From the NCBI GenBank assembly GCA_037074705.1, contig CM073590.1, positions 161,880,746 through 161,944,745 on the forward strand: DNA of 64,000 nucleotides, written 5' to 3'. This document shows, in pieces, positions 27,801 to 39,023 of the stretch. Position numbers and translations under genes: made by a program. Positions within the stretch are counted from its first letter, which is position 1. Every line of letters begins with the position of its first letter. Source of the DNA: Zhengitettix transpicula (Eukaryota; Arthropoda; Insecta; Orthoptera; Tetrigidae). The notes under the pieces were generated by a model that saw only the letters and a list, made by a program, of their open reading frames with translations, was not told the DNA's origin and ran no database searches.

Positions 27801-28215
27801 TTTTTATTCTGAAATCACAATTTGGGAGTGTTTCATTTTAATTTTGTTAATAACCTATTTTTAGCTTTATAAGAAGTATTTAAACCATTTTTAAATATTT
27901 GATGAAAAATACATATATCTACAGAACATAAAAATTACAGAACTTGTTTGAACCTTCTTCAACCATTTCTAACTACTTTAGGCTTCAATGTTTTTCAAAT
28001 AATTCTTAAATATTGATTTATCGACGGCCAGCCAGTGCACAGAATGGTGTAACAATTCTTCCTGAAGAAGGAGGCTGAGAGCCTCTGAAAATTCTAAGAA
28101 CTTCCTTTAGTTTCATGTGGCTACACCGTACTTCACTTTCAGGTAAGCCACAACCTATCTCTCTTTCCTTTCCATACCAATATTGCAATAATTTTTGTCA
28201 ATGTCATATCATTAC

Positions 28216-28281
<66 letters not shown>

Positions 28282-31200
28282 CAACAGGACATAACTATTT
28301 ACAAGGTCAATAAATTATATACTTCCCTCAATTCTTTTTATACAATTATATTTAAAAAATACAAACCTGAGATATTTACAGAACAAGAGAATTCTGAATT
28401 ATATAAAAAAAATAAAAGCATTAAGACATCCAAAGATTAATTTACATTTCTCTTTACCTTTTATCAGGAAAGATGAAAAATAATGAATTGAAAACAACAA
28501 ATTTATTAAGAGCATTTTAAAATTACATAAATGAAATATTTTCTTATAATTTCAGCAGTATATACACATTAAATTTGAATATTTTGGAAATTTGAGCATG
28601 AAATAATAACAAAAAACATTTACCATGTCTCCAAAAATATCTTGTTTTTTATAAATTTGAATTAGCTGACTCATTCTAGGTAGTTTACTTTGAGCTTCTA
28701 TTTTATATCTTTGCATTGTTGATATAATTAACCCAAGGTACTCGAGGCACATAGTACGGCTTTGTACATTTGCCTGCTTACTTTTTAAAACATAAACCTG
28801 AAAATAAAATAAAAAATATGATTTTTTTCTAATTGTTCTGGGAGACTAAATAAAAAGTATACTTACAAACAAATTGCAAAGTAAATACAACAGCATTTCT
28901 GAAGCAGGCCATTCTGGTCGATCAACAAGAGAAAGCAAATCTTCAACAAAGGCTTTAAATTTTTTTTTACAGTTTGTCTCTCCTTTTCTGTCAATACATG
29001 TATTAAAAAATGTCAGGATAAAGTCACCTGCAATACTAATTGCCACATCATATTTCTCTTGCACTCTTTTTTTAAAATGTACCTGAGGAAAAAATTTTAA
29101 ATAATTACTGCTAATTAATTTTTACGGCTCCACAACCAATCACAAAATCAATAGACTGAACTTTTATTGTTTTGAAGTTCATCACCTGTTTACTAGATGA
29201 TAATATGATTTTCTTTAGGTATGAAAACATTCTATTTTGTCAAGTACTAATAAATCTTTCCAAACTTTAAAACATTAAAACTTTAATATAACCACAGTTG
29301 TCCCATTATTTCAAATATTTCAAAATTTCATACATATTTGTTATTATTCATAAAAATGTATTATTTCTGGTGTAGGAATGAATATAAACAGTTTCATAAA
29401 GCATATTTACCCTGGTTTCTGAATCATTTGGCAGGCCCAAATAGCATTGTACCAGCTCTAGAATCAAAGCTGTCACAGTTGTGACCTTGCATGTAGGATT
29501 TATTTTATAACTCCTTTTCCCAATTTTGCTATCACATGTTGTGACCATAAATGACAACACATGAGACATTAAACTTTTAGTACTTGCCTGTTTTTCAAAA
29601 ATCTGCAAAATAAAATTTTTAATAGCAAATATTAGCGAGACAAATTTAACTGCAATAAAATTTCTGTTATCAAAAGCCATAGTCAAATATCATAAAATAT
29701 ATAGTGGACTAGAGGTGAGCAAAAGAGCCAAGAATCGATACAAAGAGTCAATTCTTATAAAATAATTGTTCTCTAAAATGACTCAGTAGGTTTGAGTTGT
29801 AGATTTGTGACTGTGTTACTTGAGTTGTGAGCATATTACTAGAGTTGCAAAGTTATGAACAAGTTGTTTAAGTTGGCTTTTGAGCCATAGGAGTTGAGCC
29901 GTTGAAGAACTCTTGGAGAGTGAGTTACAAGTTGAGTTGAATCAAAAAAGTTATGAGCGGCACTCTCCAATAATTAATAAACAAGATCACTCATAATAAA
30001 TTTTTAAGTGATGGGCTTAGATCCTTTAACATCCAGTATGGTAAAGTCATAATTATTGCTAAAAGAATCAAGACAGAAACTTAATTTTGATTTGTTATTC
30101 TTATGACTTCTCTACATCCATAGCTAACATATTATTCCCAGCTTTTTTTTGCCCTTTCTCTGTAGACAGTTTTGTTCAACCTGTTGAACAATTTGTTTAT
30201 GTTTTCAAATCAGTAACCCACTCACATATAAATATTAACAGCATTAATTTACAAGATGATGTACAATAAATATGCAGAATAAATTTTATCCAGATACATA
30301 GGTTGCAAATTATTCCATTACTTGCATAGAATGTTTTGTTTCCAATAAATCCCAGAAGGGTAAGCTAGGATGAGGCCAATGCCCTAACTCAGGGATTAAC
30401 CCTGGGTCTCTAGTACTGTGAAGCCATAAGGTCACCAATCTATATTTAGAAGGAACTGCTTATATTTTCCAAATGTACAATTGGAGAATTTAATTATAGA
30501 GGCAGATCATGATGCAAAAAAGGAGTTGGCTCATTTCCCAAATGCTTTATCCAAATGGCAATATTAAATTGGTAAAATAGTTGTAAAAATATATTTATTA
30601 TATATTTTATTATATATATTACAAATAAATTACCCAATAATTATTTCTTAATTTTTGTGTGTATTTGCCAACCCCCTCACACTTACTTACTTACTCAAGT
30701 TAGTAATTTTTAACCTTGAGAATGGAATCCGATGGGATTCGGAGAGCTGAAGAGTCGTTGAAAAGAATCAGCTTGTAGCAATGAGTGAACCGACACTGAA
30801 AGACTCAACAAAAAGAATCGATCTGCCCATCGTAACGACCTTAATTTGTTCCTGGACTCTGGTCATAGCTCAAATCAATGTTTTTTTTATGAGAGGAGGA
30901 GGAGAAATTTATGAAAAATGTGTATTCATAAGTCAAAGTTATGTTCGTAGCCTAAGAAAAATTTTGTTTTCTAAACTTGTCCGTAATTGGTCATAAACTG
31001 AGGGTCTGCTATATTTGATTTATTGACTGTCCAACAGTCACTGGCCAAGTAAACTGTATACAAACTACAGAATTATTAAAATAACAAGAGATCACTACAC
31101 ATGAAAAGCAAAGATTCTACACTTTGATTGTAAATAGTAATGCTTAAGAACTATTAAATGCTTCATCTGATACTCAGCATCTTTTGGATTTAAATACCTC

Positions 31201-34200
31201 ATCAAGAGATAAATAAAAAAACTAAGAGTGGAAAGACTAAATTGTTTCAAAAAAATTTTGATGAAATTATTAATAACAATATTGTTACTGAACAAAACTT
31301 CAATTCATATAATGTGGTTGATGGACAGGTGCTCAAGAATAAATCTGTGAATGTTATAAGATAATGGATTATTCCTGGGGCAGAAAAGCAAACTAATAGT
31401 TTTGTGGAAGGGTAGAGGGAATAAATGGTATGTTGTGTAGAAAGTTTCAAAATTATCATAAACATGGACAGTAGAAAGAATGTATAGCTTAGTGTCCCTC
31501 ATTTTCACTTCCATTTCACAATTTCTATCCACAGCCATTACTCTTCCTAACATATTCCTGTTTATTATTATTCATCAAAATGCTATATGACATTTGCTTA
31601 TGCTAAATTACACTTTTATTTTCTAAGAATGGTGATGAAAGACTTTTCATCATCCCATACTGGAGTATGGTGCAAGTTGTTAGGATCCTTATAGAAAACA
31701 CCAGAAAAAGGCCTAGAAATACTACAAAGGAGTACAGAAAAAAAATTGGGGACCTAGTCACAGTGAAAGAACAAGATAAGCAATTACTACTTGTCTGGAG
31801 TCACATTGAATCTAGAAAAATGTACTTTCTGAGACTAGTGTCAAATATCTAGGCCATAGTATTGATGAAAAAGAGATTCAAATAGACGAAGAACGAATTG
31901 AAGCAATAAAAGAAATGGATCCTCCAGAAAATACTTCAGAATTAGAAGTCTAGTGGGAAGCATAAATTATTTTGCACATTTCATTTCCCACTTAGCAACT
32001 AAGGCAAAACCGCGTAATGATCTTCTTTGTATGTTTAGTTGGGGCTCAGAACAGGATAAGTCTTTTCATGTCATTAAGCTAGAATTGATAAAGAGTCCAA
32101 CTTAAGCCTGGTTTGATCCGACTCGAGAAACTATAATTATTGTCAATTCTTTATCGAACGCCATTGGAGCAGTATTGAATCAGAAAGGAAATGATAATGT
32201 TTATCATCCTATCACTTATGCATCAAAATCCTTAACTAATGCTCAACAGAACTGGGCACAAATTGAGAAAGAGGGGTATGCACTCACTTGGACTTGTGAG
32301 TGATTCCAAAATTTTATAATGGGAATAGAAATTATTCTTGAAACTGACCATAAACCATTAGTCCCTTTGTTTTCAACTAAACCACTGGATGAATTAACTC
32401 CAATACTTAAAAAACTTCAGTGAATGAGATTATACGGTATCAGTTTTCAATTTGTCACATTCCAGTAAAAGAACTAGGAATGTCAGACATTCTTTCTCGA
32501 CATGCTTCACCTGTAACCGGCAAGGTAGAGGAGTTAGAAGAAGAGGTTGAGGCATACATTAGAGTCATTATTTATGGTTTACCACCTACAGATGCTAGAC
32601 TTAAAAAAATTCTTGAAGCTCAGCCAAATGATTCAACATGCTGTCAACTTATCAATTACAGTAAGCAAGGATTGTCAGCACAAAAGGATTTGTCATCTGT
32701 GGTAGCAGATTATTGGAAATATCGTGCTGAAATTGCTTTTGAGAATGGTATTTTAATGAAAGCTGCAAGAATTATTATTCCAAAATCATTATGAGAAAAC
32801 ATTTTAAATAAGATCCATGAGGGGCATCTTGGCATAACCAAGTTCAGGACAGTGCACGAGAATTGGTGTGGTGGCCGGGATTGTCCTAATACATAGACAG
32901 ATTAATAAAGTAATGTCAGCAGTTTATAAAAGTTGATTCCTGACCACCCATGGCAAAAAGTCACTATGGATTTATTTAAGTTGAGTAGGAAATGGTATTT
33001 ACTTGTCACAGACTATTATTCTCTATATCCAGAAATAGCACTTATAGGAAGTTTACTAGAAGATGAAGTCATTAAACATTGCAAATCAATCTTTTCAAGG
33101 CATGGAACACCGCTCTCTAGACCTCCAGTGAAACAAAATTACAGTCACCAGAAAAATTATCGACAAGAGTAACAGTCACTAAAAGTGGTCATGTGTCCAA
33201 ACCACCAGACAGGCTGAATCTGTGAATCATGGACTGTACTTGTAATGTATGGACTTATGTGTTGTGTGTGAACATTTTAATGTTTAATTTTTAAAAATTT
33301 AAGCTGTATTAATTGTTATTAATCATTCTGGGTGTATGTTCTCTTAACAATTAGCTTAAGAGGGGAGGTGTGTTAGCAGGCCTCTTAAATGTGTTTATTA
33401 ACTTTGCTATGCCGCAATCTGATACATTAGTTATTTTTTATCTAAACATAGTTAGTATAAAATGTTTTCTAATGTAATCATGTCGCTGAAATAAACAATA
33501 TCAAATACTACATAAACTTCCACTGGGATCGATCCCATCACAGCTAATAATATACATAAGTTAAATGGCAATCAGAAGTTTACTCACCTTACCAAGAATT
33601 TTTATGGCACAGCTATATAACTCCTCAACATTATCAACAATTAAGATTCCTCCAGCAAGGGTTACAATCAAATTAAGTGTTCTTTCAGGCAATGGTTTTA
33701 ACTCAATAATTTTTGAGAAAAGCACTATGACCTCCAGAAGGTTGCGATAAAGAATTTTTATATTGTTTTTCTCTTTCTTTGCATTGCTTCGAACTGCAAA
33801 TAATAAATATTTGTATATGAATCCATATCTAACTGTGAAGATATTAGATAATAGTTCATAATGAAAAGTATATGCCTATAAAACCTTCAAATAATAAATA
33901 AGTCAATAAATTGGATGTTATGCAAATAATGCAAAAATTGTTTCAAAATTATATCAATAAATAAAATTAATCATTTAGAAACAGATATAAACTTTTTATA
34001 TAATTGAGAACTATAGTTGTTCAAATCAGCCATAAATATCACATGAACATATCAGAAAACAAGAGATTAGTTGTAAATAACATTGAAAACATTATAGCTG
34101 GTCGGTAAAAGTAATATTGAAGTATTAATAGATTAAGCTTCCATACTCATGTCAAAATTTCTTTCCTACTTTCCTCACCCATAATGCATGAAATGACTTG

Positions 34201-37200
34201 TTTTAAATCTCATATATATTTTAATTTTCTCATTTTCAATGCATTTTTATAATGTTATAAATATTTTCTTGGAACTTGGAAGTTCAGATTTCGTAATACA
34301 CTCGTCAATTGTAAAACTTCACTTACACATTTTTAACAGACCAAGAGGAAAATATAAAACTAGAATTATAACATTTTACATATACAGAAAATGACATTTT
34401 ACATCAGAAAATATTACACTACACATACACTATGTATTAACTTTTCGCTGGTTTCCATCAAGGTTGCAAATGCCCTTGTTCAATACAAAAAAAAAATTGT
34501 TGTTTCTTTGTTCACAGTCTAAAAACATAATTTATTTAAAAACTCATTGGAAACATCACATTATAGAATAAGACTTAATTGTTCATAATGAACAATTGAA
34601 ACTGAGTTGTCACTTTAGTTGGAGAGCATCTTCAGCAATTTACATTTTCATTAATTTTTTGCTCCTTATGTTAAACTATTCCACGTTTTTAAATAAGTTA
34701 GGAATTAACATAATTTATCATTTCGTATGGCAGCAACAAAAAGTTAACAGTTGCTCCTTGGCAGTATTATTCCTTATGTATTATTGTTCTAACTGATGTT
34801 AAAATGTCTTTACAGAGTATGGTATATAATAACTAAATCTCTAAATCCAGAATTAAATAGCTGATTTTACATATACATCCTTGCTGCCATAACAAATCTT
34901 TTTGAAGATGATTCCATTGAGTTATTTAAATTTAAACAGCCACTCAAAAGAAGCATTAAAGTGTTGCTCAGTATATTCTCCATTTCCATCTTTTTGGCTC
35001 CTAACTGTGAACCATCAATAACAATGGGCTTAGCAGACCATCTTCAAGAAATTTTCCTGTTTGAACACGTGATCACTCAATTTGGATTTAATGTTATTTA
35101 CTTTACAATTTTTACTTTTTCTTATTGCTATTTCTAGAATAATTCTTATTTAACAGTCCTGCTCTCACTTAATTTTCCTTGTTATTCATATTCAGAGATG
35201 CACATGATAAAGCCACTGAAGACCAGTTCACACTAGGTGTGCACAGCCTTACCAATCAAAAATGCTAAAAAATCATCTGTATTTAATTCCAAGGAATCAT
35301 TTTCCAAGTCATGAAAGGAAAGGTCCACTGATCATCTGGTATGGTTTCCATTCAATCTATAATTGGAACAGTTTGAGTGAGTATTCATCAAGCTTCAAAC
35401 TTTTGTCATATATGCTGTACAAGACTTTCATTTGTAAGAAATTCACTAATGTCATGCTCAAACATACAGAAGTATTGGTAAAATACTCATCATCAGCTAA
35501 TCTTATCAATTTTTTAGCATTGATGCTTCTACTCTTCTCATCCTCTTCATCCATAAGTAAAGCAAATTTTCTTAAGTTTTGAACTGATAAAACTACAGCA
35601 CATGAATGAGCAAAATAATTCAACATCAGCAGTCATGAATTGCTCAGTGTGAACCAGGCATAAGAGGAGTGGAATGCTTCAGAAAGCAACAATTCTGCCA
35701 ATGAAATACAGGTCAAAATGGTTTTCAGCATTTATACTTATAACGAATTTACAGTCTACCTTCAAAACTAAAAATTCTGAACCTTTGATGTTCTAATGTG
35801 ACTGAAATACAGTGGACTCTCACATGACAACTTGATTTGTTACCAGTCTCTGGTCATGTCTCAAATTGTTCGTAACCATTGAAATACATGTAAACATCAT
35901 TAATATGTCCCAATCCCAGGAACACGAAACATACTTCAAAAAATCCTAAAAAGTCAAATTCATGCCATTTATGACTTATAAATGCTTGGACTACTGCATT
36001 TATATAAAAAATATTTTACCAAGTTTCTCTCTGTAGGACAAAGTTAAAAATGGGTATGGAAACCCCAGATTTTTTCCATGATCCTAACATGTTCTAATAA
36101 TGCTTTGTTTATGACTGATGGGACGAGGAAGAAACAGGACTGTAGGTAGGCAGAAATCCAAGAACAGAATTATACCATGCACTTGTAAGTCGAAGTTGTG
36201 GTCATAGCCCAAGGATAAATATCTCAGGTTTCCTCATGGGCACAACAGTGAATAAACAGCAATGTTTCGATGATCACAACTTCTGTCGTCAACTTCCAGG
36301 TGAAGGGAAGATGACAAGAGAGCTTTCTGTCACCAAAATGTTGTGGTATAATTGCTGCTGTACTTTTGTACCTTTCTGCAACAACTACACTAGGGAATCC
36401 TTTGATCTTAGATCGTAACCCAAATTGTTTGTAACCTGACCATTTGATAAACTGAGGGTCCATTGTACATATATAAACCAAAAACTGAAATATTTTCACA
36501 AAGGCTTCTCGATGGGAAATAATAAAAAATGTATAAATATGCAAAAATTATAATTTGATTTGTTAAGAATTAAACTAAACAATTTGTGATTAAATTAATG
36601 ACACATGTGCAATAATGATTTAAAATCTCAATATTACATATAGAAATCAGACAACATTAACATAAAGCAATAGGTTATTGTGTTAATGTTATAAAATGAT
36701 TAATTATACAGTCAAAACTTATAATAAATTACTTGCAACTAATACAATATATTGAACATTTTGCTCTCAAATATTTTAATGACTAAATACAAATAAAAAA
36801 AACTACATATTGCTAACAATACAACAAACATAATTTCCTACCATATGGTTTCTGTTCAATGCAATAAAATGGATCAAACGCAGGAAAAACAGCATATTGA
36901 AGTTGATAGGAAATGAACTGTATGACTCTATTAACAACATCTTCGATGTAAATATTACTGGGCATATTGTCAGATGTTATGATATTCAAAACTGTAAATA
37001 CTGCTGTCATAGCTTGCATAGCAAGTTCATGAGTAACATAATCAAACAGTTCTTCTCCAGGGCAGACAGTTTCCTGGAATTATGTCTAAATATTATTTCA
37101 GAAAATTATGATGTACAAAAATGAATATCATTTCCAATCTCAATGTATTTAGTAAAAATTCTCACTACAAATCAATATAAATTAACAGAATAATACAGAA

Positions 37201-38956
37201 TAATCTTGACAGGACCAGGAATCAAACCCATGACCACAAACAAACATTGTCACTCTGTTGAGATTATTCTATCCACATCTGTGAATTCATTTTCATAGCT
37301 TTAGAGTTTAGCTTGATTGAAATAATTTATTCTGTTCTAGAATAAAAATTATGTCTGATTATAATTTATCTTACAGTCAATAGATAGAATTAACTTGAAT
37401 CAAACTACAGACTAATGTCATAGGTAATATAACCTAACACAGGTCACACTCATATAAGCAAACTGGTTAATTAAATTTATGCTGATGTAAAGAACATTAA
37501 TTGTTAGATACATTTGTTTAACACTGAAAATTTAATTACACCTGAAAAATGTTTCTAAGTTACAGCCCAAACTATGATTATGCTGGAAAAACTAGAATAT
37601 TTTAACTATGCTTATTATTCCACTTAGACAATTCTAAACCATTATGAAACTCCCATATTTACTTTGTGCAAAAGAAACTCAAGTTTAACAAAAGTTAATG
37701 TGACATTCCTTTATATTTGTTTCAACTCTTTCTTTGGTCAAATATTTTGATTTATAAAAAAAATATAAATTTAAGAAAATTTCTATTATACAAGCTTATA
37801 GCTGAGAAAAAAATATATATGAATGAAAAATTTAAGCACATCAATAATTAATATAATTATAAATCCTTTATAGCTACTTCTTTCATTCACAACATTCTTT
37901 AAAATAAATGACAGAAAAGACAAAATTGTGCTTCTTTTTGGTAAAGACATTAAAAATCTCAAAATCTGAGTAAGTGATCTATAAATTTATACTTACAGGA
38001 CTAGATGAAAACTCTGATTTGCCACAACCAAGTCTAATACTTCTTTCTAAAACAATTAGGAGATCACTGAGCTGGATTTCATTCACTGAATATATGGTAT
38101 TACATATTTTCAATTCTCCCGAGAGTAGCTTCAGTTCATTCAACTCATTAATAGTAATAAAAAGGTCTGGGTCAGTGTCTCTACCTGAAAGTTATAAATT
38201 TATTGTATTGTTTGAATATCAAAAACATTTGATCCGAACTATCTGAGTGAAAAGTAAACCCTTTTGCTAATAAAAGAACAATAATATATTGCTGTCAAAA
38301 ATGAATTTTTTAAACTACTAGAAAAATTGTCACATAAATTAAAAATGTTTATTTAATAGTAAATAACATTTATACATTATCAATAATAGTTTTGTAGTAT
38401 TTCTGCATTCTTTACTTTCTTATTATTGAAATATAATTGTCAGTTAAAACTAAAAAAGAACATATATAGCACATAGTTCAGACCTTCCTTCGTGACAAAG
38501 AGGGCTCATACCCTCAAAAAATTGAAATATTATCACTCATCAACATGACAGGACCAGCTACAGATTTCAGGGCAAGTCAACTTCACTGTCTTTCTTTCCC
38601 CTCAAAATTTGTTATATATATAATCATGCATGCTTGTTTGGAAACATTTGTATTGTGCAACATATTACTGGCAGGATTAATTGTGCCCAGTGAGTAACAA
38701 AACCATTTTTAAATGACTTACTGAAATCAACAGATTTTCTGGTCAGGCTGTACAGAAATAATAATAAAATTTCATCAGAATATAAAGTGTGAACTGCGTG
38801 CTGGCAGATGAGGGCATAGGTCCTTGTAAATTTGGTTTTTATTACTACACAGCCTGACTGAACCAGCTTTGGATTTCAGGTAATTGGGATACATTGTGTC
38901 TCTTTTCTGTCCAAACATGTAAATTAATTTGACTTTGTCACATTTTCCATAAATGC

Positions 38957-39023
<67 letters not shown>

